Assembly: GCF_963678635.1 (NCBI RefSeq) | Contig: NC_087071.1 | Location: 11,855,088 to 11,919,087 of the forward strand | Direction: 5' to 3' | DNA: 64,000 nt | DNA from: Symsagittifera roscoffensis | Taxonomy: Eukaryota > Xenacoelomorpha > Acoela > Convolutidae | Part shown: positions 9,184 to 20,800 of the stretch, piece by piece | Layout of the letters: each line of letters starts with the position of its first letter | How positions within the stretch are numbered: position 1 is the first letter of the stretch | The notes under the pieces: model-generated | Told to the model about the DNA's origin: nothing | What the model saw: the letters and a program-made list of their open reading frames with translations, nothing else | Databases searched by the model: none | Position numbers and translations under genes: made by a program

Positions 9184-10900
9184 ATGAAAAAATTCTAGTC
9201 AAATTTCTAAAATTGACGGAAAAGCTTGTGAGTCGGATAAAAAAGTTTGCTGATGGCTATATTGGGCTCGATCCTCATACCAATTAATCAATGGTGCATA
9301 TTTATTCAAATCATATTCATATCTAGTGCTCATCTCACTACTAGGTCGTCTCTGAATCAGAAAATGTGATAGATATCTTGGCAAATTTCACTTGGTTTTA
9401 TTTTAAATCGGTTTGTCCGATCTTATTTCTTTTTAGTTTGGATCGTTTTTCTTTGTCGCTGCCATTTATTTTTTTATTTTGAAATCAGACAAAAAGTGAG
9501 AAAAAATTAAAACGAAGGATTGTAAAATGAGAAATCTTTTTCTGAATGAAACTATGGCAGCTCACTGGGAAAACGATTTAGTTTTTTTTTTCGGGTTTAT
9601 TCGATTTTCTGAGCAAGATTGAGAACTGTTTGTAAGATGATGCTGATAGCAACTATTTTCATGGCAATTAATTAGTGCTGTAGTTTTATGATTTTCATAA
9701 AAATTGCTAAGGTTTCTTTTTTGTTTATTTTGCCAATTTGTTGGAAAACCCGGAAAAATTCTTTCAATTGTAAATTTGTATAATATATCAATCAAAATAA
9801 TGTTTTTCAGTTTTCAGCTGAGCTTTTGTTAAATGCAATACCGAAGTGTTTATTTCTCTGTTGTGAATACATTTGGAAAATTGACCATGAAGCTGATATA
9901 CGCTTGTTTTGAAATATTCTGATTAATTGTATTTTCAATTGAATCCTTGTCAGTTTTCTGTTCAAATCGGGTCGAAGATCTATAATATAAATGATTTGCA
10001 AAACTTCCTTGGTTCAACCGAAAAAAAGTCGTTGTTGAGCCCAGTTAGCTTCTAATAGCGTACTTTATTGATGGAAGATTTCGACCCGCGTTTATACTTG
10101 CTGAATGGGTTCTGGTTTTAGATCATTCTAACTCACAAACTCTGCAATGGTGTAAGTGTAGTGTTCATGATATGATATGTTTGATATGGAAACTTAGATG
10201 ACCCGTTTTCCTTTCCACCCAACTTAAGATATGTATCAAGTTTTATTTTGTAACGATTAGTTTTAAAAAGGTTACGTATGAAAACTGAAGATGCCTGGGC
10301 TTGCGTAATTAATCAGCTACCAAGACATGGTAAAAAAATGCAGGTGGGGAAAACGAGCCATCTTCGTCGTCAGTCGTGTACCTATTTGGTCTTATCACTT
10401 GTATATATGTTGTCAGATCAAGTTAATAAACCTCTACCCGCTACGCACTTAAACTCTTCAAAATCCAATTATCATTTTTAAGATCCAATTATCTGTTTTA
10501 AGAATAGTTATTATTGTTATCAAAAACTTACGAATATAGTAGTATTGTTCAATCATCGACTAATACGTTTCATGTTTTTTAAAAGGCTGAAAAGAATATT
10601 CTAGAACTTTAAGATGACTTATTTTACGAGTTGTATTGGGGACAAATGTTATTTTTGATTGCGATTGGTTTAGAGGGGTGGGTATATTGTTTGTTAACTC
10701 GATCTTTGCGGTGTAGCTTGGCTTCTCATTGAGTCAGCACCAGAATTGATTAACGTTTGATTATATTTTGGAATGTTCTTAATTCTAGCTCAAATGTAGC
10801 GTATTTTAAATTTATTTGTATATACTGAATTTAAAATTATGAGTTTCAAATCACAAAATTGTTTTTCAACCAAATATACAAGCTGAGTGATGTTAGAAAT

Positions 10901-11269
10901 CAGGGGCGAATCTAGGATTTTCTCGAGCGGGGGTGGATTTTCCCAAAATTTTTGTCGACCTTTTTTTAGGTCGACCAAATGATTTTTCGAGCTCTCCCAA
11001 AGCACTAAAAAGTTCCTGTGTTGTCCAAATCTTCTGCGCCTTAGGCAAAATTTTGGAAAAACAGGCCAAAAAAAAGGCGTTTTTGGGCACTTTTTGGAAA
11101 ATTATGATAAAAAATCGCGTTTTTTCGGCGCGCACTCCCCCCTCAAAATTAGTATATATTGGCGCCAAAGGCGCCTTTAGAAAATTTTTAGGGTTTGTCA
11201 CCAAAAATTGATATTTCAAAATAGTACAAAGGGGGAGAGAAAAGGGCGTCCCCCATAAATCCGCCCATG
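10901..11269. mobile_element. MITE-like element with CAGGGGCG / CGCCCATG ends
   Basis: The left end reads CAGGGGCGAATCTAGG; the right end, reversed, reads CATGGGCGGATTTATGGGGG, giving imperfect terminal inverted repeats about 20-30 bp long. The interior is non-coding and contains a perfect hairpin (GTCGACCT and AGGTCGAC, 10954-10975) and a GGCGCCAAAGGCGCC palindrome near 11161. CAGGGGCGGAT-type ends recur in hAT-like non-autonomous elements, but no 8-bp target duplication is visible, so the superfamily is unproven. A related left end lies at 4818. Confidence 0.55.
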
Positions 11270-11699
11270 TTTGAATTCCAAATCAAAGAGTTTGAAAAAG
11301 ATTCAGTAATAGAAACTATTCGAGTTAACTATTATACTAGCGTGAGGCAGATTGTAACAGGAATCTTACGTGCCTAACAGATTTTCTTTTCATCTTTTAT
11401 GATGTCTAGTTTTTTTGGATCCCTACTGATTATTGAGTATGAGTTTCAGATTCGGTTTGCAATTACACCATCACGAAAACAAAAAGTTTCGAAACTCGCG
11501 AGGGAGCTACTTGAAAAGAATCCGACATTGGCTTGGTCTTACCAAAACAAAATCTCAAAACGGGGAATGAACTAACATAAAACTGACCAATCTCAGCAAC
11601 TTCTCAGATAAATTTCAGCAAAATCTGAACATCGTATTAAAAAATTTTGCCTACGAAGACAAATTGTGAAAAGCTCAAAGGACTGACTGCAAATCAATA

Positions 11700-11876
11700 A
11701 TGGAAAAAGAAGACTTGGATAGCCCAATGCATGAACACATGCTGATGATTGGAACAGTCTCACCTATAGACACAATTCTGATTTTGTTCATATCTGTGTG
11801 TACGGCTTTGTTGAGTGAAGGGCTGACTTATCTGTTGGTATACAGGACGCAACATTACAAGAAGCTGAAAGCTGAG
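11700..11876 (+). CDS. TMCO1: TMCO1 exon 1
   Basis: 59 codons from ATG to KKLKAE, donor GCTGAG|gtaggt, phase 0. Contains TM1 and the start of the coiled coil. Internal Met codons at residues 10, 14 and 16 could serve as starts and would shorten the unusual acidic N-terminus toward the common family length. Confidence 0.9.
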
Positions 11877-14800
11877 GTAGGTTTGTTATATTGATGGACT
11901 TTTACCATAAAAGAAGTTTTTCATCAAGGATTAAACATTTTTCTTGTCTAAATGAGCTTGCGATCTTAATTTTAAGGAACGTTAAAAATGAGTTTTTTCG
12001 CTCTCATCATTATTTGCTGCCTTTTATCTGAAACAAAGTACGATTGAAAATAGTAGAACCATGTGGTTAAGACAAGTAGTTCCTAAGCGGCAGGTCTGAG
12101 TCCGAATCCCTTTGTCTACGAGGTATTTAAGAGTCGATGAACGATATATGACTTTTATATAGGTTGTATTTTTTCAGGTAAAAGTCTTAAATTTGATCAC
12201 GCTCAAATAAATGTTTTGCAGTTTGACCTTCAATTTATTTTTAAAATCATTTTATTTCCTTTGTTTAAAGGAAGTAAACTTCACTATCGAACTGCAGAAA
12301 TGTACATGTCACGATAAAGAGCGAAAGTAGTTTCTCGGAAATGGGTTTTAGTTTTTAGATTTCCCAGCGCAATAAAATCTTAAATTCTTTTGAAAATTCA
12401 GAGCTTTAATGCCATATACTTTCTTCTTTGAATTTCGAAAGTTGAAAAGTTTTCAAAACGTAAGTACGTTTTTTTTTGCGTTCGTTGACTCTTTTCCAAT
12501 TGTCTTTTGGCAATGTTCATTTTTTGGGATGGAAGTGGTTTTTTCTGAGGCGGATTTCTAGAATTACTTTTTTTCTGGAATTTTTCCGGGAAAATCGTAA
12601 AATGCTCCAATAACTACAGATGTGAATTCATACATAGTAATGAGTTAATGAATACCCTCAGCTATATATGCAAGTTTTGAGTTCAATTCAAGTTGATTTG
12701 CTAAAAGGCAGTCAAACTGCGCTTTCCCTAAACGAACTTAGAATTATCGCGATTTCTTGTTTCGAAAGTTTTTTTTTCAAGATTTCCCAACATATTAAAA
12801 AATATTTCTATTGATCCAGTTTTCTCAAATCGAGTTTATTTTATCAAAAAAGTGCCCACTATAAATTTGTCTTGAAATTCAAAGAGCATTGAGGCCTTAT
12901 ATTTTTTGCTTCGAAATGCCTAAGGTGATTGTTTCAAAAATAGGTCAGTTTTTTTTCTGTTTCCTTGCGTTCATTGACTCTTTTCCAACTGTTTGTTGGC
13001 CATGTTTTAGTAACTTTGACTTTCTTTGCTAAGATTACCGTAGTCGAAGGGCGAAACATTTTTTGCTGCGCTCTAAGCGGCTATCCTTGATTGAATACAT
13101 ATTTGACGCAACAACAGTTCTGTAGTTATAGCTTTAACATTTAATTTTGTGTGCGTTTTTCTTGAAGTTCAAGATTGTGACGTTTAATTCAAGAACCTAG
13201 ATAAATCGCATTGAAGCTCATTCTTTGCTGCCTGATTTCTAAGAACCAGTTATGCGTGAAAGTTAGCATTTGAAGTATACGGCCTATTCGAAATTTGTTT
13301 TTTATGTTGGTTGTAATTTTACCAATTTGCTTGTTAAAACTTCATTTTTTATTTTCTTTTCTTTTTCTCGAATTTATAGGTTCCGAAAAACTTTCGTAGA
13401 AGAAAAACTTTTTTGTGCGCATGAGTGTGCGTTTTGAGGGGTATGAGCTTTAAATTTTTCTAGTTTTGAATTTTTTCAGAATTTTTTTTTCGATTTTTTT
13501 GGCTTAAAGCTTAAAGGGTTTCTGCTCAAGTGGTTTAGATAAGTAGCTTATGAGCGGCAAATTTGAATTGAATCCCGTTGTCTACGAGGTGTTTATTATT
13601 TTCAAACGTTGCTTTTTTTGTCATTTTATTAAAATTTCTGTTTTTTTTTGTATATTGGTGACTTTCATTCATTTCTCTGTTTTCGTCTCGTTAGTGCTCG
13701 CTGCAGTTCTTTTTGCTTGTATTGTAAATTGCAGCTTCGCGCTGTTTTCAAAAATTGAAATAGAAACACTAAGGATCGTAGACGAAGATTTTCAATGACT
13801 ACTGAGAGTTTTCGATCAGTTGCTCTTTTTAAATTAATTTTATCTAATCGAACGTTTTTGTACTAATAATAATTCTCAGATTTTTTGCTTTAGGTTGAGC
13901 GACAGAGTAAAAAGGTTGAGCGCGCTAAAGATGGTGACCTCGGAGCAACCTCTTCATCTTTTCTAGCCGGAGGCAGTTCAACTCCCTCTGCTGCACAACT
14001 GAATGTAGTGGGCGGGGCTGGAGGAGGTAAAAACTCTTCAGATCTCTTTACCCTTGTGATGAGCAAGGGTATTGCAATCGGGTACTATACTTTTTTTCCC
14101 GTAAACAACTTTGTCCACAGGATCTTCACTTCTAGTGGATCTTCGTCTAGAGGATCTTTCATCTGACATGCTTAATTGCTCTAAAGTTCAATTAAAAGTA
14201 CTATCAAATTAGCTAGTTAAAGCCGGTTTCAGAGCGTAATTATCTTATCAAAAAAATCTCATTTTTTCGGGTTCTTAGTTTTCGTCCTAGTTTCTGTCGG
14301 TTCATTTTCCGTTTTTTATAACCCAGTTTTTTTTCTGGTAGGATTTTCATCAGTTAACTCTTTAAACCATTTTGAACAGTTTTTACCGTAACTGAAACTT
14401 CACAAATTTTTGTAAATTTATCATGTCTGATTTCGATTTTTTTTTTCATTTTTCCCCTTGTTTTCTTAATATTCAAACAGCTTCAGTTTATGTTATATCG
14501 ACTTAGTCAACTTATTTTGCTTAATTTCGAGGGCAAAATATATCCGTTTGGGATTGTGTGTTTCAGTTTGGATGGGTCGTAAAACTTATATTTGAAAACT
14601 TTATGACAACAGTTTTCTTTTCGACTCAACAGGTTTCGATCCAAAGTTTGTCGCATTGTGTTGCCTCTCGGTAGATGATTTCCAGTTTTCAAGGGTTGTT
14701 AATGAACTTCATCTGATAGAAAGTTTTTGTAGCTGTAATTTTTCAGCTTAAGTCAAGAATTTTTTCAAATAATTCTTTGCATTTTGCGAATAATTTTTTC

Positions 14801-17800
14801 CAACATACTTTTTTAGATTTTTAAATTTGATTTCTGTCTTTCTCATTCACGATTTTTCTAGCAAAATGTGTTTTTTTTGCATTGCAAGTGTTGCGAAGCT
14901 CCGCTTGGCCTCTGTGTTAACTATCCCTTCCTCCCATTGACTAGTTGTGTGGGGGCGTACCTATGCGCATGTCTAAATGTGTCGATGAATGTGGTGATGA
15001 TACCTATAAAAGTCATGTTGATTCTTTTTCGGTTTCTCAGAAAAAAGTCGTTGATGTTGTTTTCGGTCAAATGACTTTGATTTCTTTGTGAGCAAAATCA
15101 AATTCATTTGATATAAGCAAGGCTTAATACGCTCTCAAATAACAAAATTTCAAATGGCACGAAATAACATGAATGACTCCTATTTATATTGCGATAGCAA
15201 GGGTATTGCAATTGGGTAGTAGACTTTTTTCCCGTGAACAATTTTGTCCACAGGACTCATTGAACTGGTGGTACCTTGGTTCATAATGAATTCAAAGTTT
15301 GTAGTGTCCATTGCACACTTAGCCTGGTGGTAAAGAATACGCCCAGGACCAAGAATACGCCCATGGTTTGAAACTGCCCAGGACCATTTTTTTTAAAACG
15401 GTAATAGTTCCTTTTCAAAATAAATCAGAGCATTATTTGTCTGCTTATGTTTTGTCGGCTTAGTTGCCCTATCTAAGAATCGTTTATTTTAGCTGTAAAT
15501 AAATTTAACTGCAGTTCTTTTTAAAATTGGAAAATCCGGCCGAATTGAATTTTGCTTTTCACATTGGTTGTAATTTAAAATTGGAAAATCCGGCCGAATT
15601 GAATTTTGCTTTTCACATTGGTTGTTGCGGGAGCTGTGTTGCGGCTCCTCAGGGAGTGGCGTCCCTGCCCTGCATAGCTATGGGGGCGGCCTGTACATCT
15701 TTTACAGTTCAGGCTGCCCTGGGTTTTTGGTCATTAACCATGGCCTAGGCGGGATGAGGAAACGCAAATGGCGAAATGGCGTGCTGCATATAGTAATGTA
15801 GCTTAACATTTCCCCCACGCTGGACCCTCAGCGGTGTGGTAGACTTTGAGGCGTAGAGGACTTCAAATCCTCGCAAACGGCTGACTGTCATGCGGCATAT
15901 GCGGCACCCGAACGAGTAACGTTCACTGCAGGTTGGCGACAGGAAGGGCATCCGGCCATCAAACTTCGCTCCAAATCCTTTACAATGTCATACACAACAA
16001 GCTCTGGCCCTCAGTCCCGTGCCCCCCTTAAATGGGGAGAGGGTGCTAAAAATCTCACGGTCTTTACTTCTTTCGTTTTAGGTACGCTAAACATTGGCAC
16101 GCTCAAAAGCAAGTCTATTGAGCTGTGTCAGTTGTTATCCAGGAGGAAAGTAGACATCTGTTGTCTGCAGGAGGTCCGCTATAGAAATGAAGGCACACGT
16201 TACTTTGGTGAAGGGTCGGAAAGGTATAAACTTCTATGGAAGGGAAACAATGAAGGTACAAACGGCGTCGGAATACTTGTGAAAGACAGGTTAACGGAGA
16301 ATATTCTATCCGTGGAGAGATTATCTGACCGCATTATATGTGCTAAGGTGATAATTGAAAGCAAAATTTACAACTTTGTTTCTGTTTATGCTCCCCAGCA
16401 GGGCCGCCTTGATATAGAGAAAGATTTGTTTTATATGGCGCTTTGCGACTTTCTATTTAAATTGCCAAATAAAGAAGAGGTGGTCATTGCTGGCGACATG
16501 AACGGACACTGTGGTTCGGACCAAATAAACTACGAATCAGTTCTTGGCAGGTATGGAGTGGGAGGAAGAAACCCTGAGGGTATCAGAGTCCTGGATCTAT
16601 GCCTTGCCCATAATCTTCAGATAGCAAATACATTCTTCAGGAAAAGGGAACAACAGCATTGGACCTATGCCAGTGGCGATAGACGCAGTCAGCTGGATCT
16701 GTTCCTATGCAATCGAAATGTTCGGCGTAATATCACGAATTTCACGACTTTCCCAGGAGAATGTATAGCACCGCAACATAAACTATGCTGTGCATATTTC
16801 AAAGTTAGATGTTCTAAGACAAAGAAAGCGAAAGGCCAGATAACCACGATTAAATCGCATAAATTGAAGGATGCAGTGCATCAAAGCCAGTTAAATGAGA
16901 AGTTGAGTGAAAAATTGTCACCAAATATTTCCTGGAAAGAATTACAACACGCAATTGTAGATTCAGCTAGGACAGTTTGTGGAGTGAAAAGCAACAAGAA
17001 ACAATTCAATCATGACAATTGGTGGTGGGACGAAGCTATGAGGGAGACACTGAAAGCAAAGCGGGAAGCCTATAAAAAGTTCAAGGCCAGTGACACAACT
17101 GCAAACAAACTCGTATACGCCGAGTTGAAAAAGAAGGCCAAACGAGAAGTTTCTAGAGCTAAAGCTAACGCATGTCAAAGGTGGTGTGCAGACTTAAATA
17201 GCAAAAAAGGTCGTGAGAAAATGTTCCGACTGGCTAGATGCACAGCTACCGAAAGTCATGATGTTCGGGGAGGTAAATTCATTAAGAACGAAAGTGGCAT
17301 ACTCCTCACTGACGGGACTGATGTCCTCGAAAGATGGCGCGAGTATTTTGACTCGCTCTCTTCCAAACCAGCCATCGGTTCTATGATGGACTCTCTTCCC
17401 ATCCATGGGCCTATCAGGGAAATTACCGAAACTGAAGTTGGCAAGGCAGTTATGCATTCATCTGACGGTAAAACACCCGGACCATCGTCCATAACGGCTG
17501 AAATGCTGAAAGCCTTGGACGCATCCAATTTCTCTGTCTTGACAAGCGTTCTACAAAGTGTCATTGACTCGGGGAAAATCCCGGATGAGTGGTGTACGAG
17601 TGATACCGTGACCATCTACAAAGGAAAAGGGGACCCCTTGCTATGTGGATCGTACAGGGGGATTCGCCTATTAGAGCACCCTATGAAGGTTTTTGAGCGT
17701 GTCATCGAATCACGCCTTCGCGGCATTGTATCGATAAATGACAGACAAAGAGGCTTTATGCCTAACCGAAGCGCAACCGATGCTATTCATCTGCTCCGTA

Positions 17801-20800
17801 GGTTGCAGGAAAAGTTCTTAGCAAAGAAGCAAAAGCTTTATCATGTCTTTGTAGACTTAGAAAAAGCCTTCGATAAAGTACCAAGATATTTGATCGAGTG
17901 GTCTCTTAGGAGACAATTCGTCCCTGAGAATCTAGTCAAAACGGTCATGTCGTTATACAGAAACTCGGTCTCCTGTATGAGGCGAGGAAATCAAAGGTCA
18001 AACCAATTCCAGGTCAACACTGGTGTGCACCAGGGCTCTGTCTTGAGTCCACTGCTCTTCATTCTGATAATTGAAGAACTCACCAAGGAATGTGGTGACG
18101 GAATTCCATGGGAAATTCTGTTTGCAGACGACTTGGTGCTGACAAGTGAGACCTTCGAGGGCGTGTTGCAAAAGTTTGCAAAGTGGAGAACAATTTTTGA
18201 ATCAAATGGCATGAAAGTTAACATGGACAAAACGAAGTTAATGGTTACCGGGGAAGAGGGAAAGACCATAAAGTCGGGTGATTACCCTTGTGGGGTTTGC
18301 AGCAAAGGGGTCGGTAGTAATTCTATGATGTGTACTTCATGCAGGCTATGGGTACACAGAAGGTGCAGTGGCTTGCGGGCAAGCCAACGCCTCTCTGAAA
18401 CCTTTGTTTGCAAAGTTTGCCAGAATCCCAAATCCAAGGCAACAGATAGTAAAATCACACTTGCAGATGGTGAAATTGAAAAGGTGGGTCAGTTCAAATA
18501 TCTGGGGGACATGCTTCATCCGGATGGGAAGGTGGAAACTGCTGTGCGAGCCCGCATAAATTCCTTCTGGTTGAAGTTTAGAGAACTATCCAGACTCTTA
18601 TTGGATAAGAATCTTCCACTTGTTCCGCGGGTTTTGATCTACAAGAGCTGTCTGCGTCCAGTGTTGTTATATGGAGCTGAAACTTGGTCAATGACAGACT
18701 CAAATTTTAAAATATTGAGATCAACGGAACTTAAAGTACTGCGATGGGTAATTGGTACTGACCTACATATGATCACTTCTCGTTCTATTTATGAGCGTTG
18801 CGGTATTGACCATCTAGACATTTATTTGAGGAGGTCCCGTCTTCGGTGGTTCGGGCACACTCAGAGGAGCGTGCTCCTTGCAAATGCGCTAACAAACGTT
18901 TGTGTCCCCGGACCCAGATCAAAGGGTAGGCCGAAGAAGACATGGGACAAAACAATAGAGGAAGACCTATCCTTGCTGGGACTGAAAAAGGAGGAAGCCA
19001 TGGACAGGGATTTGTGGAAGGCATTGTTGTCTAACCCCGTGTAGCACGGGAAAAAGACACAAAACGTTGATGATGATGATGATGACATTGGTTGTAATTT
19101 GTTAAAATTTCACTTTTTTCTTTTTTTTTCGTCTTTTAATTGGCTTAATAAATTTCGGTCTAATATCGACTTATAGTGACCTCTAATTGCGTCACTACGT
19201 CCGAAAAAGATTTTGTGCGCTTGTGTGTGCTCCGACGGGAAAAGGGACTTGATATTTTTTTAAATAAGTGTAGACAATTTCTTTTCGGCATGAAGGGTTT
19301 CTGAACAATTTTTACAGCTTGGCTACAGCTTGGTAATTATAAATTCCAATCCAATCAACCATCCGGCGTATCTGGCTTAGAGGTAAAGCAACTTTTTGAG
19401 ATGGCAAAGGTTTGCGGTTTGAATCCGGTCGGACCTTTTTTTTTATCAAACTAGTTTTTGTCGTTTTCGGATTAACGTCCGTCTGTTTATTTTTGTCGGC
19501 TTATTTTTCGTAGCTCGATGGTGCAGCTTTATTCCAAGTTGCTGTAGCCCCCATTCTTGAGACGACAAAGCACGGTAGTTCGATTCCAATTAAGAATTGT
19601 TTTTCTTGCAAATGGAAAATTTTGGCTAATTTAGATTATTGTCTGTCTGCTTATTTTTGTCTGCTAAGTTCCGCAGAAAAGATTGTATTGTAAACTTGGC
19701 TTCTCTATAGCATTCCCAAAGCTCTTTGTAGACTTTATTATGGTGCAGGCAATTTTGTTCCGGATATTTTGAGTTTTTGTGAAGCAATTTTTCCGTTTGA
19801 TTTTCATAACGTTCATATTTGTATCGCAAGCAGTGCGAAGCTCAGCTTCGCCTGTGTCAAAAATGTGATCAACCGTACACTTTCCCCCCTAAGTGAGCTA
19901 CCGTAGAATGTCCTCACTAAGCATGTATTAGTTTTAAAAAATAAATCAGCATAGAATTTTCATTTCAAACAAGCACGCTGAATATACTAGCGAAAGTTTT
20001 CAAATACCGAATAGCTTTTTTATTCTGTTAATAGCGTAAAATATTAATCATAATTTGGTAGCAATTGATTTTTTGACTAATGAGGTTATTTTATTTTGCC
20101 CTCGAAGTCAATGTCTGAAAAAAAAACGTTATTTTATCCCCTTAATTCGATTTGGGGAAAATTGTACTGTTGATACCAAAAATGGGAGTTGAATTTTTTC
20201 CGATACGTTTTTTTCCTCGAATTTTCAAGTCCATTTTTTTTGGTTTCCTTCTTTGACACGTTTCCAACTGTCTGTTCGCCGTGTTCCTTTTTTTGGAAAT
20301 CGTATAAGTTTTCTAAGTTTTATCTCCTGTTTTACACTTGCGAGAACAAGTACTCACAACTTATCATGCAGTTTACATGGTTACATCACAGCTACTGTCG
20401 GTATGTTAAGTAGCCTTAAGTCTGAAATTCACGCAATTTAGTTTAGACGTGGTAATGAAAGCACCAGTATGAAGCCGAAAGCCTTAAACCAAAAGCTTTC
20501 AACCCTAATGATTCTTGAGTAGAAGAAAATATTACCTCTGCCTTTTCTTTCCTTTATGTAATGCGCATAACTAAGAAGACCAACGAAAGATTTTTGACAA
20601 TGAATTTGTTTCAAGACAAAATTCTTTTTTTTTCAATTTTCCCAATTTCATTGTAATTTCTAACTCGTTTTTGATCAATAAAATCAAAATTTAGATTTGG
20701 TAAAGTTAATTCCGATTTTTTTTTGAAGTTTTTTCATGTCTAATCAGAGCAGCCAAAGTTTTCAAAAGCGTGATTGTTGTATGTGTTTCTGATTGATGGT

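Larger units (their letters stand above)
9009..11699. other. 3' UTR of SLC35G-like gene and intergenic region before TMCO1
   Basis: After the stop, an AATAAA lies at 9178-9183. The rest is AT-rich non-coding sequence with no supported exon, apart from the MITE-like element at 10901-11269. The TMCO1 promoter must lie in its last part, but no TATA or initiator can be chosen with confidence. Confidence 0.6.
11877..13893 (+). other. TMCO1 intron 1, repeat-bearing
   Basis: GT-AG intron of 2017 bp. It contains two related tRNA-like segments (12060-12128 and 13529-13596) and two copies of a repeat sharing CGTTSRTTGACTCTTTTCCA (about 12400-12535 and 12885-13015). An open frame at 13550-13798 is low-complexity poly-T sequence and is not called a gene. 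Confidence 0.65.
14027..15519 (+). other. TMCO1 intron 2, upstream part
   Basis: Start of a 6820-bp GT-AG intron. It holds two copies of a ~70-bp repeat (14057-14127 and 15191-15258), a GCGAAGCTC hairpin repeat (14880-14920) and a tRNA-like segment (15316-15386). No coding exon is supported. Confidence 0.65.
15626..19085 (+). mobile_element. Full-length RTE-like non-LTR retrotransposon (LINE)
   Basis: A 3460-bp element with a GC-rich 5' leader of about 360 bp, one uninterrupted ORF, a very short 3' UTR (24 bp) and a terminal (TGA)6 tail, bounded by a perfect 10-bp target-site duplication. A single APE-RT ORF, short 3' UTR and TGA-type simple-repeat tail are RTE-clade traits. The leader segment GGCGACAGGAAGGGCATCCG (about 15934-15953) is also one I recall from RTE-type elements. 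No frameshift or stop interrupts the ORF, so it may be recently active. It lies in TMCO1 intron 2, in sense. Confidence 0.9.

Noticed and set aside
10893-11219. Overlapping 108- and 92-codon open frames on opposite strands
   Set aside because: Both lie inside the MITE-like element, which is palindrome-rich and non-coding.
13550-13798. 82-codon hydrophobic open frame in TMCO1 intron 1
   Set aside because: Phe/Val-rich translation of poly-T intron sequence starting inside a tRNA-like repeat; no support for expression.
16963-19088. Open frames antisense to, or in other frames of, the LINE ORF
   Set aside because: Shadows of the 1019-codon reverse transcriptase ORF, with no domains of their own.
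19369-19434. Functional tRNA gene
   Set aside because: Box A and box B are good, but acceptor and T-stem pairing is imperfect, so a SINE head or pseudogene fits better.
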